A stretch of 64,000 nt of DNA from Diabrotica undecimpunctata (GCF_040954645.1 NC_092805.1:14216741-14280740), one strand, 5' to 3'; shown: positions 22,611 to 34,094, counted from the stretch's first letter. Translations and numbers: made by a program. The notes: generated by a model from the sequence alone, not told the origin.

Positions 22611-22734
22611 AGTTTATTCTAGTTTAGAATTAGAATATTAAGTGAAAATTAAAATTGGAATTTAGATTATGACAGAATATTTAGTAAATAGAAAGTTGAG
22701 CTCCAAGTATTTTTAGAATCTTCTTCTTCTTGGC

Positions 22735-22862
22735 CTTTTATTTTTTCATTTTTGGACATAGGCCTCTCCCAACTCCTTCCATCGATCTCTATCCTGAGCA
22801 ACATATTTCCAATTTGTTCCGGCTATTATTTTTATGTCGTCATCTGTGATCTTTCTATTGGT
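22735..22862 (-). pseudogene. LINE extreme 3' end
   Basis: The minus strand reads DDDIKIIAGTNWKYVAQDRD and RWKELGEAYVQK, then stop and an AAGAAGAAG tail. The WKxVAQDRxRWKxLGEAYVQ ending is common in insect RTE-like LINEs. Confidence 0.8.
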
Positions 22863-22864
22863 GG

Positions 22865-23040
22865 TCTACCTTTGTAAGGTCTCCAAAGACTCAATAGTCT
22901 CAAAGAAGCCCAAGAGTTGGTAAGTACACAGAACTCTACGTTAATCGAGGTAGGTTTAAAAATTAACCTTAAAAAGACCCAGACAAATATAGTTATTCGT
23001 GGCAACGTATTCATAAACGATGATTTTTATTAGGATAATT
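22865..23040 (+). pseudogene. LINE scrap preceding the Helitron piece
   Basis: SLKEAQELVSTQNSTLIEVG and then LKINLKKTQTNIVIRGNVFI is the segment after the ADD box. The same scrap, inverted and longer, is at 27530-27910. Confidence 0.75.
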
Positions 23041-23274
23041 AAAACTGATGGTGCAAAACTTTAAAACTTACTAAAAAATCACTACGATTGACACAACTAA
23101 CATGCCAGTGGTTCTACAACAAGATCAAAGTGCAATTGCGTTTTCGAAGCCGTGCATATGCGAATGTGATGAATCTGCTCGAGGATTCTCACACATTTCT
23201 GTTACTTCGCAGACTCCAAAGAGAAGCTTATTCAGCATATTTCTCCTGAAACGACCTAACAGTTCAATAACCGT

Positions 23275-23622
23275 AATTGGCTAAGTGAACGAGCAATATT
23301 GGCGGCAAAAAATACAGATGTCAATGGTCTTAATGTGACCATTTAGAATTTTCTTTCAGGAAAGTTGTTTTCGTTCAAATCAGTTGACACAGTTATAAAC
23401 CAGGATGACGTAATCAACTATCCTACAGAGTTTTTGAAATCATTGAAATTACCTGGACTCCCACCTCACAATTTACAATTAAAAGTGGAATCAGTTAACG
23501 AGACTGACAGTGAAAACATTAATAAATAATGTCATTGAGGCAACGATCATCAAGAAAAAATAAAAAGGGGAAGATGTCTTGGTCTAGCGTAGAGTTACGA
23601 GTACTAATGATTCCAACAAACT
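23275..23622 (+). pseudogene. Helitron Pif1-like helicase fragment, part 1
   Basis: The plus strand, with stops, reads NWLSERAILAAKNTDVNGLN, FKSVDTVINQDDVINYPTEF, LPGLPPHNLQLKVESVN, then after a frame shift TRLTVKTLINNVIEATI and KGEDVLV. These are consecutive C-terminal blocks of the Pif1-family helicase in Helitron RepHel proteins. The reading continues at 24808 after an interruption of about 1.17 kb. No rolling-circle replication domain is seen. Confidence 0.88.
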
Positions 23623-24795
23623 CTAATAAATTAGGATTGAAACTGTAATAAATCTAATAAACCACTCTAATAAATTGTCACCACTCTAATAAATGCTGTC
23701 ACCATTGTAGAAGACGTCTGTCTCATTATCCTTATCAATGCATCTACAATTCTTAGGGGATACTTATCCCTGCGAGCGGGGCAAGGCTTACTGGTTCCAC
23801 TAGCCTGGACTGACTGGTTCCGCCCTCGCGGATTTACAAGAGGGTAGGGAGATTTTGGGAGGAAGGGGATTAAGGACTTCTCGGTCTCAAGTCCTGCAAA
23901 GAGTGAGAGGCTATGGGCTTACGTTAGAAGCCGGAGCACTGCAATAGCGGAAATGTGTATCTCTTCTAGTCTCTAGCTGTAACGGTCGGGAATAACAAAA
24001 ACAACAAATTTCGAGTTTACAATGTATTAAATAGACTGTATACTACAAAATATCAGTTATGACCAATAATGTTTCGATCAGGCGCGAAGGGAGACGAGAA
24101 GAGACAAAGCAAGGAATTAAAGGGCGGACAATTCCGTATATTAGATATACCTTGGGTTAGTATATAGATCTTAGTTACCTTCGCGTATTTAGGCTCTAGC
24201 TAATGAATACGCCTCCAGTCCTACAGGGATTCGAGATCCGTCAGTTTTAAGAAGTCAAAAGGGCGCGCTATCGCGAACTTTCGAATCTTCAGATACCGGC
24301 ACTTCTACGTCACACTATCCCGGCGAGTTAAATAGCGCGCTCACTGGTTGCGTATCGCCCGATCTCCCGTACTTCTCGCGTGGGGCGCTCTAGAGTGCCA
24401 ACTTCCCACTAGTCCCCGCTGGTCCGCTTGTTCGGTTTTTTATGAGCCCGGATTCTCAATTTTCAGTCGTGGTACCAAGGTCATGTTATTGTTTTTTTGC
24501 TGACTGAGCCCCCGTGTTATTTTTCAGCGGAGGTCTATGTTTTTTTAAACGTGATTTAAACAACCGTGGTGGCCTGATATTTGAGACTCGTGTCATACAT
24601 TTAAACTGGGTCGAGTTTTCAATCTTTGTTTAATGTAAAATGTTTACATTAAATATGTTACTTACTAGCTATGAATTTATTTGTTCTTTAATCAATTTGG
24701 AATATGTAATAATTACTTAAATAATTATTACTCTTTTCTAGGCTAATTACCCCTTAATTTTTCCTTCTTTATTTCCTTGCTATGTTTACATTACA
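23623..24795. mobile_element. GC-richer insertion inside the Helitron helicase
   Basis: Helicase sequence stops at ...ttccaacaaact and resumes at aaaacttaccattgat, so about 1,173 bp is foreign. AAACT on both sides (23618-23622, 24796-24800) may be a 5 bp target duplication. The insert has ctctaataaattgtcacca-type direct repeats at its left end, a markedly GC-richer core (about 23750-24450), and no open frame. A solo LTR or a cut-down DNA element are both possible. Confidence 0.55.
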
Positions 24796-24807
24796 AAACT
24801 TACCATT

Positions 24808-24924
24808 GATTTTAAGCGTCTGCAATTTCCCTTGCGTTTGGCTTTTGCAATGACAATAAATAAATCGCAAGGCCAATCGTTGGAAGTTTGCGGAATTTAC
24901 TTGGAGTTTCCATGTTTCTGTCAT
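24808..24924 (+). pseudogene. Helitron Pif1-like helicase fragment, part 2
   Basis: The plus strand reads [20 protein letters not shown] then [19 protein letters not shown], helicase motifs V and VI of the Helitron Pif1-like enzyme. It is the direct continuation of part 1. It ends where the inverted-repeat element at 24946 begins. Confidence 0.9.
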
Positions 24925-24945
24925 AAAACCGTCATCGTTTTATAT

Positions 24946-25511
24946 ATGTCGTAGGCAATCGGTGTAACACGTTATTCCGTGAAAAGCCTAGTCATTACAG
25001 GTATTGCCGGCAAACGCTGTATTACAATCATTATTACTTTGTTTGACTGAAATTATGCGCCATTCCACGGGCTGCCGTCTACGCTTTATGCGAACGGTGT
25101 TACAGTTCGAATGATTTAAGGTTAGGTTTAAGTTGTTTTTAACTCATTCATTTCATCGTAATTCCACGGCTTTTTGGCGTCTTTGTTCACTTGATAATAT
25201 TGGTTTACTTTTTCATAAAATACACCCTTGTGAATATCCATATTTATATAGTAATAAACACTTGCAACGAGATATGTGGTAAAATCATAATTCAACGCCT
25301 GAATTGATTAAACATACAACTTCAGACGCTGTAACGTTCAATCATTCGGCCGGTATCACCGTTTGTCGTCTGCCAGGGACGACAGTCCCTAAAATGGCGC
25401 GTAATTTCAGTTAAACAAAGTAATAATGAAAGTAATACAGCGTTTGCCGGCAATACGTGTAATGGCTAGACTTTTCACGGAATGACGTATTACACCTATT
25501 GCCTGCGACAT
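24946..25511. mobile_element. 566 bp foldback element with ~125 bp arms
   Basis: The left arm (24946-25075) contains ccgtgaaaagcctagtcatt, gtattgccggcaaacgctgt and cattattactttgttt. The right arm (25391-25511) is its inverse with few differences. Looser similarity continues inward (gttacag and gaatgattgaacg). There is no coding capacity. It sits directly behind the truncated Helitron helicase. Confidence 0.8.
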
Positions 25512-25585
25512 TCAAAAATCGATTCAATTATTTTCACTCTACACAACTGTTGTCAATCTTGGCACAAATATTACTTGTGAAATGA

Positions 25586-25680
25586 GAAATGAGAGTTCCA
25601 ATGAGAGACAAAGAAATCAAAAATTACACATTGATACAAGTCGTTCCTCAAATTAAATTTTAAAAAAGTCTAGATATTTT
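25586..25680 (+). repeat. arm of inverted pair with 26476-26578
   Basis: agagacaaagaaatcaaaaa, ttacacattgatacaag and cctcaaattaaattttaaaa recur inverted at 26476-26578. This adds to the inverted-duplication layout of the 22.9-27.9 kb region. Confidence 0.75.
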
Positions 25681-26280
25681 CATTATATCGACATGTGACA
25701 AATATATCAATATTTGCTATATTTTACAGTTATTTTTTTAAATAACTTATCAGTTTATTTGAATAAAATAAAATTTTTACGCATTTTTAACAGTTTGAAA
25801 TACAATTTCGTTTCGACGAGTACATAACATAAAAATTAAAACATCTGTTAATCTTTTTATGGCTTTATGTCGTCCGTGGGTTTTAGATACGGGTGCATTA
25901 AGAATAATTTCTGTAAGTCCTCATGATATAATTAATAAATCATTCATATACAATAACCAATAAATCTTCTAGGATGATTACCAAATAGACAATATTATTG
26001 CAAGTAGCAAACAATTCATAGCCTAATCTTGTTACTACACTGTCCAAAAAAAAGACACCTTACATCTAGTGCTGCAGGACACATAAAAATCATTTTCTAT
26101 AAACCCAAATTTTAGTTTATTTCTTTTTAATATTCCTTCTACTACAACAGGTTGAAGCTCACTCTGACAATTCTCACTTTTATCATAGATGCCAATAATA
26201 ATTAACTTTAATTAACACATAATAAACCAACTTCGAAATTTATATCATTCATACTCTCCATACATACTCTCCATTCATAC

Positions 26281-26392
26281 ATTCCAGTGTCTTTTCCAAA
26301 ATTTGTTTCAGGGTTGCAATCTGATGAATTGTCGATTTACCACCTCTGAAACCAGCCTGATATTTTCTTATTATTCGTTCTACATTATGGTG
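26281..26392 (-). pseudogene. LINE reverse-transcriptase scrap
   Basis: The minus strand reads VERIIRKYQAGFRGGKSTIH then QIATLKQILEKTLE, the Q-A-G-F-R-x-G-x-S-T segment of LINE reverse transcriptases. Confidence 0.75.
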
Positions 26393-26475
26393 GTATACGA
26401 TGGCATACGATGGCATCGAATAGTGACGAATATTTTCTCCGCTACATTTAAAGCGTAATTCCTCCTCCTAAAATA

Positions 26476-26578
26476 TCTACACTTTTTTAAAATTTAATTT
26501 GAGGAATGGCTTGTATCAATGTGTAATTCTTGATTTATTTGTCTCTCTTTGGAACTCACATTTCTCACAGGACGTGAG
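26476..26578 (-). repeat. arm of inverted pair with 25586-25680
   Basis: Inverse of 25586-25680 with scattered substitutions. Confidence 0.75.
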
Positions 26579-26614
26579 AACGTGAGAACACCAACATCGA
26601 GTGTGAAACTTTAC

Positions 26615-26765
26615 ACCAACACAACATTTAAAATGTAATGAGGAGTACGGCAAGGTCATAGAATTTCACCAAAACTGTTTACAATGCTGCTGGAATATAT
26701 GTTTATGAAAATTGATTGGGAGAATATGAGAATCAGAACCTTTATTCCAAAATTGACAAAATGTA
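26615..26765 (+). pseudogene. LINE reverse-transcriptase scrap
   Basis: GVRQGHRISPKLFTMLLEYM then FMKIDWENMRIRT is the R-Q-G motif region. A near copy is on the other strand at about 27785-27870. Confidence 0.75.
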
Positions 26766-26869
26766 TGTACAGTAAAACTTAAATCACCGAAAAGCTTCTA
26801 ATACGGAATCAATTCATCGTCATCATAATCGTACAGGCTGTAGCGGTGACTGCTGAACATAATCTACCT

Positions 26870-27293
26870 AAATTATCTACAGTGCTTCCATAATTGTCCT
26901 TGGGCGAAACATGGAAACTCTAAGTAATTCCTCAAAATGGTAAATCTGTTGGAATCTGTTAGTATACGCGGGATCAAGACATCTTCCCCTTTGTATTTTT
27001 TCTTGATAATCCATGACATTATTCATTATCGTTTTCACAGTCAGTCTCGTTCCATTGCACAGTCAAGGTTGATTACTCTTACACAGCATAATGACAACTG
27101 ATTCTACTTCCTGAAGTCCAGGTAATTCCAGTGAATTCAAAAACTCTGTAGGATAGTTGAATACGTCATCCTGGTTTATAACTGTGTCAACTGATTTGAA
27201 CGAAAACAACTTTCCTGAAAGAAAATCCTGAATGGTCACATTAAGATCATCGACATCTGTATTTTTTGCCGCCAATATTACTCGTTTACTCAA
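26870..27293 (-). pseudogene. Helitron Pif1-like helicase fragment, inverted copy
   Basis: The minus strand reads KRVILAAKNTDVDDLNVTIQ, FKSVDTVINQDDVFNYPTEF, VIMLCKSNQP, a stop, LCNGTRLTVKTIMNNVMD, then by frame change YKGEDVLIPRILTD and LEFPCFAQGQLWKHCR. The segment holding motif V (FDFKRLQFP...INKSQGQ) is deleted. It is the inverted sister of 23275-24924 and helps show that 23623-24795 is an insertion. Confidence 0.88.
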
Positions 27294-27529
27294 CCCATTA
27301 TGGCTATTGAATTGTTAGGCTGTGTGAAAAATATGCTGAAGAAGCTCCTGTTTGGAGTTTGCGAAGTAACAGAAATCTTTGTGTAATGTGATGAATCCGC
27401 TCTAGGATTCGTCATATTCGCATATTCACGCCTTCGAAAACACAACTGCATTTTGATTTTGTTGCAAAACCCCTAGCATGTTAGTTGTGTCACTCGTAGT
27501 GATTTTTTAGTAAGTTTTGAAGTTTTGCA

Positions 27530-27910
27530 CCATAACTCAAAAGTTTTTATTCTATCAAAAACCATCGTTTATGGATATGTTGCTCCGAAGAACTATATTT
27601 GTCATATAAACTGGGTCTTTTTAAGGTTACTTTTTAAACTTACGTCAATTACCGTAGAGTTTAATGTACTTAACAACTCTTGGACTTCTTTGAGACTATT
27701 TGAAATCAACATAATATCGTCAGCGAATCGTCAGTGGTTTAAACTGTCACCATCGGTTCTGATTCCCATGTTCTCCCACTAAAGTTTCATAAACATATAT
27801 TCCAGCAGCATTTTAAACAGTTCTGGTGAAATTCTATGACCTTGCCGTACTCCTCATTACCTTTTAAATGTTGTATTGGTGTAAAGTTTCACACTCGGTG
27901 TTGCTCTACA
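27530..27910 (-). pseudogene. LINE reverse-transcriptase fragment, inverted copy
   Basis: The minus strand reads GVRQGHRISPELFKMLLEYM, then RFADDIMLISNSLKEVQELL and NSTVIDVSLKSNLKKTQ, with a stop near the ADD box. The same block preceding the same helicase is at 22865-23040. Confidence 0.85.
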
Positions 27911-28200
27911 TCCTTCTCATCTGTCCTTTATCCATCGTAAAGATGTGGTGACGCTATGGTATTCGACATATGGTTGCGTTCCACTGTTCTCTCTCCTGCA
28001 CATAGTGGGCTGACTCAGAGGGAGCAACTGGTGGTGCCCTTTATTTGGTCTGACCATCCAAGTGGCGATCTTTCTCGAGCTCTTACCATCTACTTTTACT
28101 TCAACCACCAATCGCTCCATACCTTTCTTTCGTCTGGCTATGTGTCCAAAATAGCTCAATATATTTTGGTTGAAGAATGTGGTAAGAATAGTGGTGATGT
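27911..28200 (-). pseudogene. LINE C-terminal fragment
   Basis: The minus strand has YFGHIARRKKGMERLVVEVK and then, after a frame change, APPVAPSESAHYVQERTVER. This is the C-terminus of the FGHIARR family, also seen at 29574-30179. Confidence 0.7.
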
Positions 28201-28739
28201 CGAGTTTTGTTTATATTTAGATATTTCTGTGAATTGTTCTATAAATGATCGCATAAAGTAACTCTTGATCATGAAATCGGTTCCCAATTTGTCTTTCACG
28301 CAACTACCAAATAAATACTCCTACGGTTTTCTAATTTATAAGCCACTGTAATATAATTTATCTGTTAAACTATTTTTGTCAACACAAAACTGGATTTACA
28401 TGAAATTTGCTTATCGTGAAAATTAAATCTTACTTCAAATATTGTTGATGTTACATTGATAAATTTTTTTCTCAAAACTTTTGCGTTACTTACGTACGTC
28501 ATAGTTACAAATTTTTTGCCATTCGGTAGCGTTATTCGTGTATCCTACGATTATCTTTTTAGTTACTATAATTAAAACAATCTCTTCTCTGTTTATTGTA
28601 GAACCAAACAATTAAATGGTAAACAAAGGATCCGATCAAATATTTAAAGAGTAAATCTTCTAAATTTATGCATTTTAACAATTATTACTATTTATAAAGC
28701 TATTAATAACGTTTTTAAACAATATTTTTTTATTTGAAG
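28201..28739. other. BCAR3 5' flank or upstream intron
   Basis: AT-rich, without coding signal. It ends in a T-rich stretch and AAG, which works as a splice acceptor for the SH2 exon, so an upstream non-coding or coding exon may exist. No promoter element is identifiable. Confidence 0.4.
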
Positions 28740-29354
28740 GAACCCATGGCCGACCCGAGCATGAATGCGGCCGATCTCCGCAAGACACTGGAATGGGAAC
28801 TTTCTCTGGACAGTAGGGACCTCAGATCGCACGCATGGTACCACGGAGCAATCCCAAGACTGCGGGCCGAAGAAATAGTACGGGAAGAAGGAGAATTTTT
28901 GATCAGGGATTGTACATCGCAACCTGGCAATTACGTACTTAGCTGCAGAACGAAAATGCAAGCGCTCCATTTCGTCATTAACAAGCATATTCTGCAGCGC
29001 GATACGGTGTACGAACGAGTGCAGTACCAATTCGAAGATGAAGCTTTCGATACCGTTCCAGATCTTATAACTTTCTACGTAGGTTCGGGAAAGCCGATAA
29101 CAGTAGCGTCCGGAGCCAGGATTCAAATTCCACGGAACCGAATGTACCCTCTCTCGTTTTACGCATCAAAATATCCAACACCACTGCTGCAAAGTAGACT
29201 TACTTCACCAGCTAGCACGCCGGTAGGTCACCAATATCGACATAGTCCTCTACAGCCCTATAGACCTAGCAATTCGCCTACTAGACCTTCTAGAGACGGG
29301 GCTCCAAGACTGCCTTCCAAGAAACAAAGAAGTCAGTCTTTGACGCCCTCTGAG
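28740..29354 (+). CDS. Bcar3: BCAR3/NSP-family adaptor, exon with SH2 domain
   Basis: From the ATG at 28746 this exon encodes 203 residues. After LRKTLEWELSLDSRDLRSHA comes a complete SH2 domain (residues about 31-120) with WYHGAIPR, the phosphotyrosine-binding FLIRD (Arg54) and LHFVINK. A Ser/Pro/Arg-rich linker follows. SH2D3/BCAR3 (NSP) proteins couple tyrosine-kinase and integrin signals to Cas-family scaffolds at the membrane and cell junctions. The exon ends at gag before gtagat in phase 0, matching the next exon. The ATG lies just behind an apparent splice acceptor (tttgaag), so it may be internal, with the true start in an upstream exon. Confidence 0.92.
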
Positions 29355-30324
29355 GTAGATATTTTATGTATAAACAATTTGTGTTGCATGCCGTAGACGT
29401 AAAAGGAAGCCATCAAATTCTTCAAAACCATGCTCCATTTTTCTTGGATCTGGCCCCTTCAATTTCATCATCATCGCATAAGTTTTTCTGTAGTGTTTGC
29501 CTCTTCATATTTACCCAGAATATCAAATAGAGAAGTGGAATTATAAAAATCTAGTCTCTCTCTTGTCGTTTTCTCATTGCTGAGGATCGTGATTTCCTAC
29601 AATGCGGGCTGTCAATTCTCTCCATCTCTTGCGATTTTGGGCTGCTCTCATGGACTCGGAAAACGTCTCTCCAGTGGCTTTCTGTACTTGATCTGACCAT
29701 CGGATAGGTGAGCGTCCTCTGCCTCTACGTCCTTCTACGTTTCCGCACACAATTAGTCTTTCTAAGTTGTCATTGTCTCTTCTCGCAATGTGGCCAAAAA
29801 ACTTTAAAACATTTGCAAGACACTGAGAGGAGAGTCTGGTCTGAATGTTTAGCTCTTCGAGAATCGACTGATTGGATCTGTGCTCCGTCCACGAGACGCG
29901 TAGCATTCGTCTCCAGCACCACATTTCGAATGCGTCAATCCTTTTCCTATCCTCTGATTTTATTGTCCATGTTTCGGCACCGTAACTGAAGATTGAAAAA
30001 ATGAGTGTCCGTACCAGTCTCATTTTGAGTTTTTTGGATAAAGAGCGGTCCTTCCATATTTTTGACAGTCGACTCATCGCGTTCTTGGCCATCCCTATTC
30101 TTCTGCGAATTTCCGTATGGGAAAAATCTAGTATAGAGTTACATATGAAAGATAAAACCATTCTATCGTGCATCTCCAATTCGAGTGTAAAGAAATTATA
30201 TACTCGTATTTATAAGTAAAAAAGGTCAAAAATAAATTAATAAGTATTTTTTTGTAAGTTCAGAAATGTTAATTAAAAATAAAACATGTTCAATGTATAC
30301 CTTTAAACTATTTTATTGTTATAG
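29355..30324 (+). other. BCAR3 intron 1
   Basis: 970 bp between donor gtagat and acceptor ttgttatag, carrying a minus-strand LINE fragment. Confidence 0.8.
29574..30179 (-). pseudogene. LINE reverse-transcriptase C-terminus in the BCAR3 intron
   Basis: A 201-codon open minus-strand frame with EIRRRIGMAKNAMSRLSKIW, FSIFSYGAETWTIKSEDRKR, DAFEMWCWRRMLRVSWTEHR and FFGHIARRDNDNLERLIV, ending in RRAAQNRKRWREL-type sequence. It is the 3' part of an APE-type LINE, antisense to BCAR3. The 5' part is absent. Confidence 0.88.
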
Positions 30325-31208
30325 GTAAACAGAATTTCACAAGAAAAATGTAACAGTGCCGATGGAGTAATTCAATCACCACTAATGACGAGATCAGCAG
30401 GAGCAGACACCATCAACCACAATCACCGATTCTCTTCACATTCCCTGCCCCGAAACCCACATAACAAACTTTCGCTTTCTTGTAGTGCTAATACTCTTGG
30501 AAGAGACTGTCGAAATCGAATGAACAGTGACAATACCCTCTCACCATGTTCGGAAAGGCGGTTTATCTCCGGTAACGATTTAGGACTAGCTGACTCACCC
30601 CCACCCAAACCCTCACGAGTTCCTTGCCTAGTGCGAACCGAATCAAAAGATTCCGACGTAACCGAAGGCCGGTATAGTATTGATGGTATTACCCATGGAG
30701 GACTCCAAAGGGTGACATCTTACCATGCGTCGGGCTCAGATTCAGGAAACGGTTCTGGTGATTCCGCGATGAGTTCCGTTACAGATACCGGAGAAGTTCC
30801 TAAATCGGGAGGTGTAGTTATTAAAAACCCGAGGTATAACATGTCCACTTCCGAATCTTCCACTACTCTTAAGAATTTCGAAATCGACTGGATGGCAGCC
30901 GAGGAGAAACTCTCCCAAATGGAATTGCCAGAGTGCGATCTATCTTCTAGGTTTGACTTAGAAAACTTCCAAACTCTTTTACTTCCTGTACATGAAAATA
31001 AACCTCTGGACGCCCAAGCGCTGAGGAGGATCAAAATGACGTTGTTCGAGTCGGGTCCCAGGATATTGGCCAATCACTTAACAAGGACTGATTTAGACTT
31101 AATTTTCGGGAACCGGGGCGAGGACGGCGTGAAGTCTAAATTAACTTTAGGGTTGAATTTGTGCGCCTTACCGCATGGACACCAGTTTAGAATGGATCTT
31201 ATAGAAAG
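30325..31208 (+). CDS. Bcar3: BCAR3/NSP-family adaptor, linker and start of GEF-like domain
   Basis: The exon starts at GTAAAC after ttatag. It encodes VNRISQEKCNSADGVIQSPL, a long Ser-rich linker with SPPPKPSRVP (a possible SH3 ligand), and from about protein residue 390 the Cdc25/RasGEF-like domain (SSRFDLENFQTLLLPV, LRRIKMTLFESGPRILANHL, LNLCALPHGHQFRMDLIER). In NSP proteins this domain folds like a Ras exchange factor but mainly binds the C-terminal domain of Cas scaffolds. The exon ends with AG before gtaagc in phase 2, which fits the exon at 35720. Confidence 0.92.
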
Positions 31209-32985
31209 GTAAGCACTAATATCCTTGATTTTTGGAGTAAATTTAAATTAAATATTAAATAAATATTTAACATCTGCAAATAATTAGCGTCAAGCAAAAA
31301 CAAAACTAAAAATAAATTAACTATATCGTGAGTTGAAGTTACGGATATATGCTTGCTGAACATAGTTGATTTGAGGGATCTAGATGCAAAACCAGCAATC
31401 TCCATTTTGACAAATTTTTCAGGAAATAGATTTTTTAATAAAATTTTAGCGTTTTATTGAAGTTTTTTTTTGTTATTTATATTTATTTGTACATTGGCTT
31501 TACTTATTTATAAAATTAACCTAATTATTTCATTAAATTTTAAGTACTTAAACCTAAACACCTAAATATCTAAACTTACCAATTTAAGTTTAGATATTTC
31601 TGGTTTTGCCTCAAACACTTGGAGATTGTCGATTTTGTAACAGAAAAAACAATATATGAATGCAAAAAAACACATCTTCCTTAAAACTAGATTTTTGATT
31701 GAAAAAATCTTGAAACAAATATTTATGGTGTTGCGATTTATATTGCCTACGATATTGGGTATTACTTATAGGGGGTTGAAACTGGGAACAGAAATTACTG
31801 GGCTGGAGATAGGGTAAGCAAACAAATCGAAACGTTTGCGAACGGCTACTCTTGGTTTGTTTGGAGAGCTGGCTCGTAAATAAGTGGATAAAAGGGAGTA
31901 GAAAGGGGCAACTACAAAGGAAGAAAATCAAAAAAGTACTCATATAGATTTCCTGGGCAACATAACACAAGAAGATTCCTAAACTATTTAAATTTGGACG
32001 CCGTTTACAAAAATCTTCCTGCTGGATGGAAAGAAAGGCTTTTCTTTATAATTTTATTTATTAGAATTTTTTAACTTGTCATGAAAGCAATGTTTACTGA
32101 AAACTCTATTTTTACTTAGTAAAATTTTAAGAAAAAGTACCTTGATATCACTGACTGATGTATTTCCTTTAAAAGTTTTTGGGGTTGGAACTGGATCCAA
32201 AACACTACAAAATAACGCAAATCGTCTCACTCAAGCTGCAGATTGGTCTGAAGTGACCAGGGAAAACAAATAGACGAAGTTGGGCACTGAATTAGGGCTT
32301 CGGGTTAATAAACTTCAATCTTCAAAGCTTGGCTTTTCAAACACTCCTTGAAACCATGTGGACCTCTTAAATCGTTGTAACGCTGCTTACAAATCTCCCA
32401 AATGGGACACAATACAACACATCGGTGATCAAATCAACAAAACTGCCACATTTGCCTTTAATTAAATTCACCTTTCTACTATAAAAAATATACCGGCTTT
32501 TTGAAGATTACACACCCGTGGTCTTTACCTTTCCAAGTTTCAAATCCAATCTTACTTAAACTCTACATTTAACTGCTACAATACACTATATTTCCATGAC
32601 AAAAACGAAAAATCATTACGAATTTAAAAAAAAAATTGGACTCGAAACAATGAAGTGACTACTTCGGTGATCCATTGCAGAGTGACATCATTCTTAAAAA
32701 TCGTTCGGGTCCCGCATAACTTTCTCAGCAATCTAAGTGGATGTTTATTTGACGCGCAAAATATCCTAAAGCGGCTTCACGATCAAATAATTACTAAACA
32801 AATAAAAATCCGTGTTAATATAAACAAACTTAAATTGTTTATATTATCAATCTCGACGATGCAAAACGATTGAGAAAACATTTCGGTGTTTTAACATGTA
32901 CGATAGGAAATAGAAATGAAAATTGAAAATATTCTTCGGTGTTTTAATACATTCATTAAAAATAGAAATGCTACAATGGAACAAA
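31209..32985 (+). other. BCAR3 intron 2, left part
   Basis: AT-rich, no supported gene. A short word (gcaaaaccagcaatctccat) at 31388-31408 recurs three times near 35.1-35.3 kb on the other strand. Several open stretches between 31.6 and 32.8 kb could be eroded transposon sequence but match nothing I can name. Confidence 0.45.
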
Positions 32986-33245
32986 CAACTTTTAAACAAC
33001 CAAATCTGAAATTTCATCACAAGCAACAGCTTCTCCTTCAATATGTTCAATATCGCCTTCATTTTCTTCAAAATCAATAATGTTTTCTAGCATATCATTA
33101 TTCGTGTTTAAAGCGTTATGATAAAACTCAAGATTTTCTAAGTTTTTCCACTCTTCTCCAAAATGTTTTATTAGGAGTTTATTAACATCCCAAAGTTTTA
33201 AGGGGTTTAACTTTAACAGCCTCCAATTCAATAATATCAGGATTA
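32986..33245 (-). pseudogene. repetitive transposon-associated protein, C-terminal part
   Basis: The minus strand reads DIRMINPDIIELEAVKVKPL and then KLNPLKLWDVNKLLIKHFGE and EWKNLENLEFYHNALNTNND, with an acidic C-terminus. It is separated from its N-terminal part (34095-34910) by the LINE at 33246-34094. It belongs to a highly repeated insect protein family that I recognise by sequence but cannot assign a function. Confidence 0.6.
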
Positions 33246-34094
33246 ATCATCCTGATATCTTTTCCAGCCTTCTTCTTCTTCTTCGCGTGCCATATCAGAA
33301 TTATCCGACGTTGGCGATCACCGTTGCGAAGGCTTCTCGATCTTCTGCAATATGGAATAATTGTCCTGCATTTGTTATCTGTGTCCATTCACGAATGTTT
33401 TTTAACCAAGAAACTTGTTTTCTTCCTACACCTCTACGGCCCTCTATTTTGCCTTTAAGGATCTGTTGTAATATTTTACATCGACTTCCCCTTAGTATAT
33501 GTCCCAGATAAGACATTTTTCGATGTTTAGCGGTCTTTAGCAGTTCTCTATTTTTGTTGACGCTCCTTAGTACTTCTTCATTAGTTTTCCTTGCTCTTCA
33601 AGGTACTTTTGCACTATACAAAAGTACGGACCAAACATAGCACTTAACCATGCTTTGTCTTAGTTCTAAACTGAGATGATTATTGCAAAGAAATGACTTC
33701 ATTTTCATAAAAGTAGCTTTAGTCATTGCTATTCTACATTTTATTTATATGTCTGGATCTAGTTGGTTCGTTATCACAGTTCCCAAATATGTCACTTTGT
33801 GAATTTTCTCAACTTGGACTCCGTTTAATTGAAGCTTTGCATCGGGATGTGGGTCACGACTAAACACTAAAAATTTGGTTTTGTTTGAGTTTATTTTAAT
33901 GCCCATTTCCTCTCCTAACTCGTGAATACAATCAAGCAGAATTTGGAGACCTTCAATATTATCTGACAGAATTACTTTATCGTCTGCTTATCCAATCACA
34001 TTAAGTAGTTCCCCGTTGATTTTTATTCGATATGGTTGTCTCTGAAGTGCCTTTTTAAATAACTGGTCCGAGTAAACATTAAACAATGTTAGCC
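33246..34094 (-). pseudogene. LINE inserted in the repetitive gene, decayed
   Basis: Minus-strand pieces in order: NVYSDQLFKKALQRQPYRIK, a ruined catalytic site where a stop replaces the tyrosine of YADD (then ADDKVILSDNIEG), FLVFSRDPHPDAKLQLNGVQ, KVTYLGTVITNQLDPDI, EEVLRSVNKNRELLKTAKHR, and an open C-terminus at 33301-33516 (MSYLGHILRGS, WLKNIREWTQITN). The 3' end has a GAAGAAGAAGAAG tail. The downstream half of the copy is free of stops over 71 codons. Confidence 0.85.
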
